From contig JAPEIS010000013.1 of NCBI GenBank assembly GCA_029531795.1, positions 1,798,001 through 1,862,000 of the forward strand: 64,000 nucleotides of DNA, given 5' to 3'. The stretch's first letter is position 1. Each line of letters starts with the position of its first letter. A model generated the notes under the pieces. It was not told the origin of the DNA. It worked only from the letters and a program-made list of their open reading frames with translations, and made no database searches. A program made the translations under genes and the position numbers. The stretch comes from Sclerotinia nivalis (taxonomy: Eukaryota; Ascomycota; Leotiomycetes; Helotiales; Sclerotiniaceae). Below, piece after piece: positions 22,439-35,590 of the stretch.

Positions 22439-25400
22439 CTATTCCTCTCCACTCCCACCCTCAGAACCATCAATCTGTCCCTCCACCCCCATCCTCCCCA
22501 CCTTACTCGCCTCCCCAAATTCCTTCAACCCGCCCTTCTCAAGCACGACACACCAATCAGCGCCCCGAACCGCCTCAACTCGATGCGCAATCGTAACCAC
22601 GGTACTTTGAGCCAACTCCTCCCTAATAACCTCTTGAATCTTGCCCGCTGTCTCCTTATCAATACTCGCTGTTGCTTCATCCATAACCACTATTGAACTT
22701 CTTCTCAAGAGGGCCCGCGCAAGTCCTACTAATTGTCTTTGCCCTTGACTTAAATTTTTTCCGCCAGAATCTATATTCGTATCCAGGGTCCAATTATGGC
22801 GTAGTGCGATCTTGGAAAGAACAGATGAACATTCAAAATCGGTGTATTCGTCCATCGGATCAAGATTCATACGCATAGTGCCGGGGAATAAAACGGGTTC
22901 TTGAGCGAGGAATGTGATGCGTTTGCGTAGAGCCTGGGTTTTGACTTTGGAGATGTCGAGGCCGTCGATGAGGATGCGGCCTGTGCTAGGTAGGATTGTG
23001 GCGAGGAGGGAGAGGGCGAGTGTGGATTTTCCGCTGCCGGTGCGCCCGATGAGCGCGGTGCTCGAGCCGCCTTTGATGGTTAGGGATATGTTTTTAAGGG
23101 AGGGCTCGAGGTGAGGTGCGTATTTTATGGTTACATCTTCGAAGATGATGTCGCCGCCGAGACGTGGCCAGTAAGCTGGTGGATCAATATCGCCGGGGCA
23201 TTCTTGGTCGAGATGTAGGAGTTCTACTACACGTTCTACTGAGACAAATTCCATTTGTAGTTGGCCGTAAGATTGGCATAATCCCTTCGTTGACTGCACG
23301 AATCGACCTGCGGCGGCAAGAACGAAGGCCGTAAGACCAGGTGATAAATTTTGGTATACTGCTATGACTGTCATGAGGAATGTTGATATAGCTGAAAGTA
23401 TATTGAATCGAAAAGCAAGCCATGCCTGTAATGACCAATAGAAATGATCCATTTTCTGAAAAATGTCCGTTACTTCAATTACTCGGTCTTGGAATCGACG
23501 TTGGGCGCAGAATGCGCGTATGGTACCGAGCCCCTCGGTAAGAAGACCAAAATTCGATATCAACGGAGTTAGTGAGACCATTTCCAGACGGCGCAAACTC
23601 TGAGACGTAGGTAGAAATTGTATGTATATCAATACAATTGTGATGACGAGGAAGATTGCAAAAGCTAAAAAGGTTGGCGTGAGAGATCCAATAACCAGAA
23701 TGGATGTGAACCACATGATCACTAAAAATGCAAATGATGTAAAGTGAGAGCTCAGATTTCCATCGATAACACTAATGTCTGATGTCATGCGATTCATCAA
23801 ACGTCCCGCTGGTGTCACATCGTAGAAGCGGAATGTAGCATGGACCACTCTGGTCATGACCTTCTCAAAAATGGTTTTACCAGCGGTATAAACCATTAGT
23901 TGTGCAGAGGCCTGAAAAAATACCCAGGCAATGGATTGAGCAACAGCAAGGAGAAAGAATCCCAGTAACCATGGTTGAATGTTGGTTTCAGGTGATGGAA
24001 GTCGACTTAAGGGATCTCGGGATGGCTTTCGTGGCCCTTCATATGCTTCACCCCAGGATTTGAGAAACCACGTTTCGGCAATATCGATTAGTCGAAGAGT
24101 AGTAATGACCACTATGATTAGAGCCCAATATCTCAACTTTCCTGCTTTGATATATTCCCAATAGACTGAAGCTTTGATACCACCATGCTCTCGATGTTCA
24201 TCTTCCATGAATTTCTCAGGCATTGCTGCGGCTGCTTGATCTTCATCTTCCTTTTGCTCTTCTACTGCAGAATTTGAAGGATCCATTGTGTGTAGTAACT
24301 CAGACGGGATAGATTCAGGATCAAATACCTCTGCTGTTCCGTCTGTCATTCTGATAATTTGTTGTGCTATTCCTTGACATAACTCGGTACGATGAGTCAC
24401 TAATATAATAGTTCTTCCCTTCGCCAATGAACCCGTTAGACATTTCTTCACTACTGACTCCGCGGTGTGGTGGTCAAGTGCAGAAAGAGGATCATCGAGA
24501 AACAATATTTTCGCATTGGAATAAATTGCTCGTGCCAATGCAACACGAGCCCTTTGTCCACCAGACAGTCCAATTCCATTTTCTCCAATCAAGGATAAAT
24601 CACCATTCTTGAAATTTACCATGTCTGGGATCAAAGCGCAGGCATCAAGCACTTGTTTGTATCGACTCTCTTGATATGGAGCAGAGAATAAAATGTTGTC
24701 TCTAATACTCATACTCTGCAGCCATGGTGTTTGTGCACAATAACCCACCACCTCGTTCACTGGCTTATATCCACCACTTAAATGATCAAGCTCACCGAGA
24801 AGAGCTTGTAGTAGGGCTGTCTTTCCAGATGCAACCTCTCCATAGATAAGTGATAATCCAGATGGGAATGAGACTGTCATGTTTCGTAAGACAGGGTCCG
24901 TGGCCCCAGGCCAAGCAAATGAGGCATCATTCATCTCAAGTCCATCATCTGGCCTTTGGTTCGCATCTACCTCTGGTTTATCAGGCTCTTTCATGAAGTC
25001 TTCGATACGCCCCATTGCTATTCGAGCGTTGAGCAGAGTTGTTACAAGATCTGGCACAGTCTGTAGTCCCATTTCGAGCATCTGAAAAAGTTGAAGAGCA
25101 GGAAAGGCTACATCAACACGCAATGGTTGCCCTGCCCACACGCAATAGGCCCAGAATGCCACCACGGGAAACATTCCACTTGAAAACATGTATACAAACG
25201 ACAAAAGAGTTCCCCAGGCCTTAGTTATAACACGCAGCCACAATTCATTCTGTCTTACTTCCATAATGCGGGCAAGCCAAATATCTTGCCATCCATACCA
25301 ACGCAAGTGTCTATAAAGAAGTTACTTCAAAAATTCCAGTTTTCAGTGAAGACTAGCAGTGATAGCTCAAGTGCATGAGGTGACATACCTGATCGACTCA

Positions 25401-27297
25401 ACGAGCTGAGTAATCTTGTGGAGTTTGGTGTCTGAGGCCGTTCTTCGTTGTCTTTCATAAAACATAAGTGCCTTTAAAACGAAAAAACTAAGAGCTTGAC
25501 CTATGAAAACAGCTATAACTCCAATGAAGCATGGCCATCCGAGAAGCTTCCAGACAGCAATAATCGAAAGTATTAATCCCAGGGGTTGCGTAATAAAATT
25601 AGCAAAGTCCCAAAATCTTTGTTGCATATTAGTAAGGTAAGCGAATAGTCTTTTGAATTAGGTCTTACCGTTGGGCAACTTCATAAGCATCTCCTCTATG
25701 AAGATTGTTAGTTCAATTTCTAGATGATGGAAGAGCAAGCTAACCTCATCAAGTTCAATATTTTGCCCATTGAGGCCGGTTCTTTTGGCTTCTTGGATTC
25801 TTTGGTTCGCAAACCACAGCATGAAAGAAAAGGGTTTGTAACCGTATTCAATCCTCTTTTCCACCATGGAATCGAAGGCTCTTTCGCCGAATTAGTAGAA
25901 AGAGTTCCATTTGTTCCATTGACTCTATTTGATTCTCCATTGGTATGTTCATCCTCCTTTGGCTTTGTGCTTGCACTAATTGTTTTTCTTGACAGAGATT
26001 TCTCGAAAAGCATAGTAATGAGTGCTCCTCGGGATCTCTCGTAAGAGCGTCTACCATACCAAGTTGAAAATACATCGCATTGAGCAGATACTAGCCTGAT
26101 GACAAGGGCGATCAAAGAGTATGTCAGTGTGGCCTGCTTGGGGGCTAGCGAATTCTCCATGCTTGCGAGTATTTTCTGGAGTAGCAAAGGTGCAGCAATA
26201 TCTTTGAAAATTCCAATTATTAGTTTATATTTTTATGACTCCGGAACGGTTATGGGATGATTACCTGCAAATGATTTGTAAATACCCAAAGAACTGAGTA
26301 TAATAAGATCGATACCTGTAACGTCTATAAGTCTTTTTAGTACCGAGCCACGCGTATCTCTAAACTTCTCATGTAGTATCCTATGTTGGAACTGGTAGCC
26401 GAGGCTCCAAACGTTGTCTTCATTCAGCTGTTTAGCTCTTCCAATTGACATGAGAGGTGACATCCAAGACACGCTCATGAATTGCCATAGAGTGAGATTA
26501 TCTTCCGGACTTCGAAGTGAGTCGGTTGGTGGGCTGAAGACTGGACTTATCCCGTCATTACCGAGAGATGGATCACGCATGGGCATCTGCAGAATAATGT
26601 TGATCGCTGCAACTGAGGCCACCCAAGAAAGAACCAATGGACCATCTTTCGCCTGTAAAGTCGAGAATCGATCAAGCAAAACGAAGTACTGTGAGACAAA
26701 AATGCTGATATAGAGGGCTAGTAGAGATTTGGGTGTCTTCACTGGTTGAAGAATAACAATGAGGAGGCATGTCACTGCCCATGATATTGTAGGAAATATC
26801 ATCATTAAGTGGAAATTTTGATTTTGATGAAAGCCAGGATAGAATATCGACGATAGCTGTAGTAGTGCACCAATAATTGAGACACCCAGTAAACACAGGG
26901 TCATGGTTGTGAACATGTGCGGTCGACGCCCTTCTTCAAGCTCGCCAGATTTCTCCTCTGGTTCTTCTATAAATGGTTGAAGCCATGATGGTGATAAACG
27001 ACGGATTGGTAGTAGCTGTGTCAAAAATCCAAGAATAATTAATGCACTAATGATTGCTGGAATACCGGCTATAAACGGTATGAAGCAAGGTTCAAATCTT
27101 GCATTCACAGGGTCCTTGAATTTGTGTCAGCGGAAATGCAATGAAACCGAGAATTACAAAAAAGGAAGCCATACCCAAACTCGATTACAGGAAGAATTGT
27201 CGCTCTTCAAGTCGAAACCAAAGTTGTAGTTGGAGGCTCCTTGGATATTAAGTGAAGCCGCCATTTGGTCAGGCTTCAGGACGAATTGTGTCGTCAT
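22439..27297 (-). CDS. Full-length ABCC (MRP-type) ABC transporter (1518 aa, 6 exons)
   Basis: Plasma- or vacuolar-membrane pump for organic anions, conjugates or toxins. Exons are 27297-27175, 27114-26265, 26201-25745, 25695-25669, 25616-25389 and 25310-22439. The order is an N-terminal TMD0-like hydrophobic region (about 45-250), TMD1, NBD1, TMD2, NBD2. NBD1 has Walker A GEVASGKT, signature LSGGQRARVALARA and Walker B ILFLDDPLSALD, where aspartate replaces the catalytic glutamate, as usual for ABCC NBD1. NBD2 has [23 protein letters not shown] and IVVMDEATASID with the glutamate intact. The 27-nt exon 4 encodes most of RGDAYEVAQR, which is in place in the TMD1 alignment and keeps frame on both sides. 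It ends tail to tail with KNL1. No neighbour shows its substrate. Confidence 0.95.
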
Positions 27298-28364
27298 CTT
27301 TCCAAAAACCGCACTCCTTAAGTAAAGAGCTTTCCCTTCTTTTTACAAGCAAGAGAAAAGGGATTGAAGGGAGGAGCTTTTATATTGATACCATTTGAAA
27401 GATGAAGATATACTTCTGATAAAAGTAACGATATGAAATGATGTTGGTAAATTATCAGTATGTAGTATGTGATGTCTGCCTGGAAATTATTATATGTAAG
27501 GAAACCAAAGACTTTACTCCGTACAAATCAATCAGATTTGTGGGGAGAGCGTTGGTTGGTTGGCTTACCAAGGTTCAACGGGTTCCTGGCTAAAATCAAT
27601 TTATGCAAGGGCTCTGCTAAATTGACGTATCAAAATCGGGAACATGAAAGATATTTACTTTAAAGAGTTTAGCTGCAATTAACGATGAGTAATACAATGA
27701 TGTGATTCGTCAAAACACCCCCAAAATTACCCAAAACTGATATTTTATTTTCCGGTGAAGAGTGGCAAATTGAGCGGTGAACAAATAACTTTACGGCGTC
27801 AAGTCTACTGATATCAAAGCTATTCACCGACTACATGGAGTGTAGAAAACCCATTTGATGAATCAATTGTATGAAAGTTTACGAGGCAGTATTGACAGTC
27901 TTTATAAAATGCTGGGAATTGTAGGTGAATGGACTACTTCGATGGCTACGCGCTGCAATAAACCTGCTAGCAATGTATTCGGGAACCTGCAGATGTTTCT
28001 GTCGACATCCATCTCACCATCTTACAGTCCCTACCCGATGAGCGCTTCACTGTGAATAGCAGAGCAATTGTTTGCCAATCATATGCGTATGCACCGTCAA
28101 GTCCAGACAGCTGGCAGTTATCACATTGGCAGGGTTTGGAAGCACATCATGGCAATGGAGGTCATCAAGGTGGTTAACCTTGAAACTCATTTAAGTAGCT
28201 CATCAAGGTGCCTCATAAGAATTTACTCCCATGGTTGACGATATCGGATCTAACGATTTTTGTTGAACGGCAGAGTTTGTGGTGAGCTCCCACTTCGATC
28301 TGCAACGAATCGAAATCTACCTCATACGTCGCCGGTAAGATCTGCACGCTTTTTAGAATCAAAC
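27298..28364. other. Promoter side of ABCC transporter, gene-poor
   Basis: The 5' flank of the transporter, then plain DNA. Short frames (27469-27663, 27855-28055) have no support. Confidence 0.6.
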
Positions 28365-28739
28365 TCAAAAGTTTTCAAGTCCTTGATAGTTCCTATATGA
28401 ATAATTTCCATGCTCAAGATATTTGTAGCTTTCAAATACACGACTATGTTGCGTATTTGACGTATCGTTCTTGGGTAGTTCCATAAGAGAAAAAACCTTC
28501 ATGGCGTGATTTGCTTGTCCTTGTTGGCATTTCTTCATCATCCAGGTGTATTCTTCGCCGAGGCCAGTGCCAGCCAATTGTCTCCTTACCTTATCCATCA
28601 TTTCTATCAATAATACACGTCGGAGAATGCTATCAAGCCCCGCCTTGCCGAAAGCGATCACGGAACTTCGCACACCACGGCAATTCCGGTAGAACGGCTT
28701 TGGTATAAGAGGTCTGATTTTCCTCTGCCTCCTTGACAT
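28365..28739 (-). CDS. Uncertain small hypothetical ORF (124 aa)
   Basis: An ATG-started frame with a basic N-terminus (MSRRQRKIRPLIPKPFYRN) and a helix-prone middle (LRRVLLIEMMDKVRRQL). I recognise no domain, signal peptide or membrane segment. An overlapping frame on the same strand (28658-28951) is out of phase, and no clear introns join them. It could be a real small gene, a relic, or chance. It lies at the edge of the decayed-repeat block. Confidence 0.25.
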   Translation of the reverse strand: MSRRQRKIRPLIPKPFYRNCRGVRSSVIAFGKAGLDSILRRVLLIEMMDKVRRQLAGTGLGEEYTWMMKKCQQGQANHAMKVFSLMELPKNDTSNTQHSRVFESYKYLEHGNYSYRNYQGLENF

Positions 28740-29420
28740 CTTATGGATCCGTAAATCGACATCATTTCTCCATCACGTGGGCTTTCAACCACCCCCTCTA
28801 AAACCTGTCCAGAATATGAAATCCAGAAAAACACTCCCGTCGCTCGCCTTTCATCAAATTTCCTGTTTCCGAATATCAGTTTGAGAGGTGGGAAGCAGAA
28901 TTCAGGTTCTGACAAGCTGGCTAATGTAAATCGATGTCGAGGGCAATTCAACCATCACAAAGTCGTTTTTGCAGTATGGATCACTGGTAGAACAGACGAT
29001 TGATACCCGTTACCCCTTCATGCGAAATTTGAACGAAAGGTCGTACCAAAATTACGCGTCATTCACAAACTTCAGAAAATCATCTCTTCCTGGATCTCGC
29101 GGAGCTGTTATATCCCAATGGTATAAAGACATACCGCTATATATGTCATCCCATCCTCAACCTACCTTCAGTGCTCAAATCTACACTACTAATACAAATA
29201 ATATACGCCGGGGATCTAGATTTCTGGCCTGTATATTGCTCCCCGCTTTTATCCTTGGTTTCCAGCCTCAATCTTCCAGCTATCTAATTCCTGGATATCA
29301 CAAACGTCTTCGACGATATAACACTCCAATTATCAGATAGAATGAGTAAATCGGCCATCTAAATAATGGGATAAGATCAAATGGGATGGGATGGGAGAGA
29401 AGGAAATATTCAAAACTTTT

Positions 29421-29573
29421 GTTGCATATCTCATTTTTGGACATTGACCATAAATGGAGGGGAGTCGGGCATGCCTACTTCCGAACTCTGATCAATTGAC
29501 AAATCATCTTTATATAATATGTATTGAAAGAGTTTGGTTGCATATCTAAGTTTTGGACATAGGCCAGAAATGG
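29421..29573 (+). repeat. Diverged direct repeat, 116 bp apart
   Basis: Copy 1 at 29421-29458 and copy 2 at 29537-29573 share GTTGCATATCT, TTTTGGACAT and AAATGGA in the same order, with scattered substitutions. Confidence 0.7.
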
Positions 29574-29971
29574 ATGGATTCGTTCCGACTCTCCGTTGAA
29601 GAACATCAATACCAATCTAGATATTGAATGAAAAGCTTTCTTGTTGGAAAAGTGGTATTATTAGATATCTATTGTATGGGATGGGATATCATTAAGTTGT
29701 TATCAATCATGAATAAGGTCCATATTGAAACTTGTATGTTTGTCTCAACAACAACTGATGAAAATCTCCTTAAATTTATTCTCTATATTTTATACTTGTG
29801 TTACTCATACCTTTACTTGCACAAATACATAAAATCACAAAACTCCCAATACTACAATAAAAAAAGGTGGGAAAATTCTTCTTTGAGAATATAAAACTCA
29901 TCTTGCAATACAAAATCACAAAGATGAATCTTCAAGTATCATTTGAGGGATTATGGAGGTAGAAGATAAAC

Positions 29972-30011
29972 AACACTATGCACATCATCTGAACACTATG
30001 CACATCATCTG
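29972..30011 (+). repeat. 20-bp exact tandem duplication
   Basis: The unit AACACTATGCACATCATCTG occurs twice head to tail without a mismatch. Confidence 0.95.
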
Positions 30012-31506
30012 TACACAATGTTTTACTTGTTCAACAAATCTCATTTTATTTGGAAGTCTCGAAGGCTATATACCAAACCACCTCACAATTCTCTCATCAA
30101 ACCCCTCACAAAATAAAACCCTACACTCGCACCTCCACCTTTAGAACTGGAGGACTTATTTGATATTATAGAAATCGGCGCGCTGGTTTGAATAGAGTTT
30201 TAATCTTGTTGTTTATTTGGCTTCTGGTATAGTTTTTCTTTTATTGGTGTTTTGGTGGATGTATTGAGAGTAAGATGATGAAGGACTGGGGTGGGGAGAT
30301 AGATGGCATAGATTTTGATATTTTGATATCTTTGGTAATGCTTGAGGATTTCTGTCAAAGTTTGTGGCTATGGTGTTTATTGAGGTTTTTATTGATTCTT
30401 TTGGAGTCACACAATCTTAGTTCATGGCTATCAAGTTTTTGCATTCGCGTGGTGTATGATATTTTGATGATGGGTATTTAAGTAAAGCATGTTGGATTCT
30501 CCGAGAGCCAAAGTTGGATAAGCTTGTTCAGAAGTGAGGTGGAATGTTTCTGAAACCAAGTGAACTAACTGCCCAGGTGTTACATGAAGATGTTCTTGCT
30601 GGCCATGTTTTGCAATAACCAATTTGGTACACCTGCCATCTTGAGTAGAATGCCCTCATGAACCGACTCGCGCTCTGAATAGTGCTTGGACATCACCTTG
30701 TTCCCACACAATAGAGCAAGGGGGCATAGCATCGAGGCAAGACGCAGTACCACTCAAATAATACATAGATCTCATGTTTCTAGTGCCTGAAAATATGTCC
30801 GAATCTGCCTTCTGTCCAAGACACCAATATCGAAGTATTCTGAGTAAAGCATCCTCAATACACAGCATATTCGCATACAGCCTGTGGGGATGCTCTCACT
30901 TCTATGGACTCAATTAGAGGCATGTAATTACTAACGAATAGCACACAATCATATTTATTCCCAATGATTACCACAAAGTCAAATTGAAGTCTACAAAACA
31001 GTATCCCCTTTCCAAATTCTACTCGCGAGACATATAAACGTACGTAGCACTTCAACTTCAACAATACCTCGACCATATTATCACCAATGATCAACCCACA
31101 TGCCTCAAACCCTCTCCTGAACACCAATCTTGAAAGCTCAAAAATTCACCTCCTTTGCACCGCCCACTCAAAATTTTCAACCTGCATATAAAAAATACTC
31201 ACTAAAAGCAATTGCGCCATCTCTCTGCCGTTTCCCAAGCAAAAATACAAACAAAATTGGCCTCACAACGGCGTATACCGCGTCTACCTAAAAAGCGGCA
31301 AAGAAATCAAGGTTGGCAGAATGAAAAATCAAACCATCTAATTTCCCAGCCGGCACCAACAAGGTGTATTGCGCCATTGTATCCCGTGTGTATCGAGATT
31401 TGACACACTAGCGAGATGATTCAGCGCGCAAAGATCAATTGCGAAGGAACATAAATAGGTTGCTTTGGGTGGGAAACTTTCTGATTTCCTTTTTTCTCGA
31501 CACGAA

Positions 31507-31890
31507 TCTTCTCCAGCTTGGGTTTGTCCTTTCTTGCAGACTCGCCACCTGCATTGAATTGACTTACTTCTTAGCTTGGTTTAACATCTCCATCAATGAG
31601 TGCCCTTTGATCTTCATTAATTGATTTGTTCCTCGCAACCTACCGATTTCCTCTACCTCTTGTTTCTTGCCAACCTCCTCCAACTCTTATTTCTCGCCAA
31701 CCTCCTACCTCTCTCTTATTTTCTCACACCAACCTTCCCCAGCTTGGATTTGTCATCTCTTTGCAGACTCGCCACCAGCAGGGAATTGGCTTATTTCTTG
31801 CATTGGTCCAACATTTCCAACATTGGCTTCGATTGCCGTCGATTCTCTTTGATTGTTCTGTTCCTCATCGACAACCCGCCGACTTTCTCT
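31507..31890 (+). repeat. Diverged tandem duplication, period about 228 bp
   Basis: 31507-31648 and 31735-31890 align along their length. Shared blocks include CCAGCTTGG, TTGCAGACTCGCCACC, TTGTTCCTC/TGTTCCTC and the pyrimidine-rich stretch after it. Many differences are C/T or G/A exchanges. The block is pyrimidine-rich on the plus strand and gives overlapping open frames (31621-32045) that need not be coding. Confidence 0.75.
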
Positions 31891-32347
31891 TCGAAACTCT
31901 TTTACGCCTCTCACACCTCTCACGCTTTCACCGCTCAAGCCACCTTCGTACAACAACAATCCTCATTTCCATCGACCCACGCTTTTCAATTTTTGTCCTT
32001 GAAAACGCCAACCCTTTGAACAGCATCACCAACAAACGTCGCTAGTTCGTACCCCTTTTACCCTTCTTGTCAAGTCTGTTAGGTCAAACGCTGTTTTTGC
32101 TAGTTTCCAAGTAAGCTTTCATCTTGATGCGTCCCCATACATAACAATACTAATTTGGCTGAAGGTTTCCTCGTCACGTTGTTTCTGATTTGTGTTGTTG
32201 GTTTTAAGTTTGATATAAGTGTTTAGTAAGTATTAGCTTTAACGCGTCCTCACAAAATCCAAATAATAACCAACGCGTGCAGATTCGCCACATGTAACCT
32301 CTTCACCTCGTCGAATTCCTTCATTCCCTCACCAACACCTTCTACAT

Positions 32348-32428
32348 TTATCATTAATTTTAACAATTATCCTTAACCCCAACACTTATCATTAACTTCA
32401 ACGATTATCCTTAACCTCGACACTTATC
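32348..32428 (+). repeat. 38-bp tandem repeat, two copies plus a partial
   Basis: TTATC starts each unit at 32348, 32386 and 32424. Units 1 and 2 share ATTATCCTTAACC and differ by a few transitions. Confidence 0.85.
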
Positions 32429-32429
32429 A

Positions 32430-33260
32430 ACAACAGGCCTTCGAAGGCCGGCCTGCTCAGGTGCAGGAGGTATGTTTTCTTCAGGCGTTCTCCCAAGTCT
32501 TCATGATCCTCCTCTCCACTTACCATGTCTTAGTCTCCCCCCATTGATTTCAACCCAGCATCTTGATACCGCTTATACGGTCTCCCTCGATGAACCATAC
32601 GTCCAGTGCGGAGGTTCTTCATTAGCAGGGCTGTACGTCCGGGGTCGCCGTTCAAGGTACGACAGGATACAGTCCCTGACGGGAGACCAAAGGTCAGAGT
32701 GAACAGTAGAGCCAGCAAAAATAGCGTCTGGGTCGGCAGAGCTTGAGCCCCTCGTACTTCCTTCTCGTTAGCGCTTTAGGCAGCTTTCAGACCATCGATA
32801 GCCTGAGGGAAACACCAGAATGGCAGGGACTCCCGTGAGGGGCAAGTTACCGGTTAGCCGTTGCTGGGACTCGGGGGGATGCGGAGCGTCAGCCCGTGTC
32901 TTTCAAACCGGTTCAAGTGTCAGGGGGTTATCTTTGGGTGTTGGGTCGACTTTGAATGGGATGTGGAGTTGGTTGGTGATTGAAGACTTGGGCGGGGGAA
33001 CGTGTTTTTTTGGGCTTGGAGGCTGCGGCCATTCATGTATTAGATTAGTGATCTTTGGATCAAGGTTTGGTTGTTTATGCCGGGTTGGGCTGGTGTTTGT
33101 TTCCGTCAAAAGGACATAAGGGCTCATGTTTCGTCAGGTGTTTTAGGGGATGGCTTTGAGCATCTGAGATTTGGTGATAGCTGTGATGTGGTGGAGTTAA
33201 GCCTGACTTCAAAGTCCGCTTCGATGACGATCGTGGAGGACTCTTTGGTGGAATAGCTTG
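32430..33260. other. GC-richer block of unknown nature with nested inverted repeats
   Basis: This stretch is clearly richer in G+C than its surroundings and begins near a short palindromic stretch (GCCTTCGAAGGC). An exact 8-bp inverted repeat (GGTCTCCC 32579-32586, GGGAGACC 32681-32688) encloses a GAACC/GGTTC hairpin (32592-32596, 32613-32617). No frame in it resembles a protein family. It might be a transposon relic or a structured RNA. Confidence 0.4.
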
Positions 33261-35590
33261 GCTCCAGAATCCTGTAATTATAATCTTGTAAACCTTAACA
33301 TCATTTGGCCTTGTGAACTGCTTTGATAAGTGTGCCTTGTGATTTCCATTGACATTGACCATACATTATTCTGTTCTTCTCTTACTTGGAGAAACTTTCA
33401 ATCATAGGCTTTGCGAGCGAAAGACCTAGATAGCTACAGCATAAGTATATCGCAAGGAGAACAATTCTTGAAATGCTACTGTGAACATGAGCTTTAACCT
33501 CAAACTTCAAAGAGATAATTTCGAGCTACTTTTACCAGCAGCAAAAGCTGAACTCATAAACAGAAATACCGCATTACCTTTCTCGGATACCTCATTCCTT
33601 CAAACTACTATCACCTACCTACTAATAATCTCTTCACCGCAGGAAATCAGGACAATAACGACAACTCAAACAGATATGCTTCTTCCTTTCACTCTAAAGG
33701 AGAGGTGACGTTGAAATTGAAAAATGCACGGTGCCGGAGTTGATCCCTGCATTTCACCACACGAACGAACCCCTCAGCAGCAAACTTTAGACCTTATATT
33801 GGTGAACATTATGATTATTGGAGAATCTTCCAGCTTTAACTGCCAATTGAACAATCATTGATATATAAGAAATATGTTATACTGAAAATTGGTTAGAGAG
33901 CAATGATACGGCTGTGCCGCTGAGATTACGGTTCTACTACTATCGAAATGCAGACTTAACGCGCTTTTCAATGCGGATCAAACGAGTCGCGGAAGACATT
34001 ACTTATTGATGATGATGGTTGCTGCTAACTACTAACTGGGCATCTGCAGGTTCTTTAGGGGAATGTTCTATGTTATGCCATTATCTGCGAGCGAGGTGCG
34101 AGGCTCGTTATGCCATTCGAACGATTCCTACTTTCACAACCGGAAATGCATTTCTCAGTCAATATCCCGAGCATCTGCGGGATCCACAGTGGATGATACG
34201 AACACGTTTAGTAAAGAACTCGATGTGAAGCGTGTACCAGAGAATAAAGCACAGCAAAATAGGAGATTAGGGAGCCACAACTCATAATTCATTATTTCTA
34301 TCATGCTCATAAGAGAGTTGATTGCAGAGGTGTCCTAAATACGTAGAGCTTAGAGGTCCTAAGAAATGAGAAATCAATGAGAAAGGGAAAGAGGCAGAAG
34401 CCATACCACTACACTCAATATACCGAGTATACCAGAGATTGGACGGGTTCGCGACCACAGATGGCGATTGGAGCAGATGGTAATTCAGTAGTGGTGTGTC
34501 TGAGTATCTTGAATAAGAGCCATACATTCTTGGACTGTCAGGGTGATGGACCGTTGGTGTTGGAGCCGTATGGACTTGTTCTCCGGAGAACAGCTGCGGG
34601 TGGTGAGATTATGGGATGGAGTGCTCCGTTGGGATAAACATGCAAATTCTGATTACTTGCTCATGGCCATTCATGGCCGACTATCGGAAGAGCATAATAG
34701 GGAACTTAGGCAACCTTGAGACCCAAAGTGAGGACAATCACAAAATCATTTCTTCAGAGGAAGTGACGCGATCGAAGCCAAAATTTTTACTGAACCGCCC
34801 CACCAATCCACGAAGCTGGATAAGGCCAAAGTGTGGATTTGGATGGGGTTTGTGGCAACTGATCTTTTTCCCGTTGCCAGATTCAAGGTGCGTGGTAGGT
34901 TGAAACACAAATGCGGAACCTCTTCCTTCCCGCGATTCAAACCAAATTTTACCGATTGCATGTCTGCATATCTTTCCAGCTGAAGTTAGCGACATCTTGG
35001 TCGCCGTCTGGGTCCGAGTACATGTTGTCTTGGAACAGATCTGAGTACTGAATTGTCCCATGGGCTTGAGGAAGAAGCAAATTAGATAAATTTACCAAAT
35101 TGACCTCCCACGGACAATCAGCGGAGTCTTTCGGAGACTACAGTACGGCATTTTCGAAGCCCGCTTACGTGCCTAGTCGTTGATCCGACGATTTTTCGGA
35201 GACGACGAACTTGCAGGAGAAGCTAAATGTTACTCGCAGAACGATCAAAAAACATTACACGATACTTGCGCATCACTTTTCCCATACATTTTGATCTTTC
35301 CAAAATGATCATGTTCCTATGTACAAGCGCACGGTCTGGGAATAATCTGCAATAGAAAGTCTATTTCCTCCAGGAAACTATGCCTGGTACAAGATGATCT
35401 CACTATCTCTAATCTAACATACAGAGTCCTTCGTGGTACAAGGCTTTTCCAAATTCTCGAATCCATTTCACCTCTTCACATCACAGGAATCAGGTCCTGC
35501 CTTTTGGAGTGGTAGCCTCAAGACTCTCATATGACTTTTGACCTCAGTCGCGTCACCTTCCATACGCTTTGCAATCGCCATAGACGTGGC
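33261..35590. other. Gene-poor DNA before the large hypothetical gene
   Basis: No supported gene. Short frames at 33481-33708, 34019-34287, 34377-34903 and 34738-35061 overlap on both strands and resemble nothing. The right part is the 3' flank of the minus-strand gene that ends at 35591. Confidence 0.6.

Larger units (their letters stand above)
28740..31500. other. Gene-poor DNA with small duplications
   Basis: No supported gene. Frames at 28969-29340, 29628-29894 and 30855-31127 lack family resemblance, and the first begins only with a TTG. It contains a diverged dispersed duplication (29421-29458 and 29537-29573) and an exact 20-bp tandem duplication (29972-30011), listed separately. Confidence 0.6.

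Noticed and set aside
28969..29340. 123-codon plus-strand frame
   Set aside because: It opens with TTG, its first ATG lies well inside, and no similarity or splice signals support it.
31621..32045. Overlapping plus-strand frames of 130-140 codons
   Set aside because: All lie in a pyrimidine-rich mutated tandem duplication that lowers stop density in several frames; no conserved domain.
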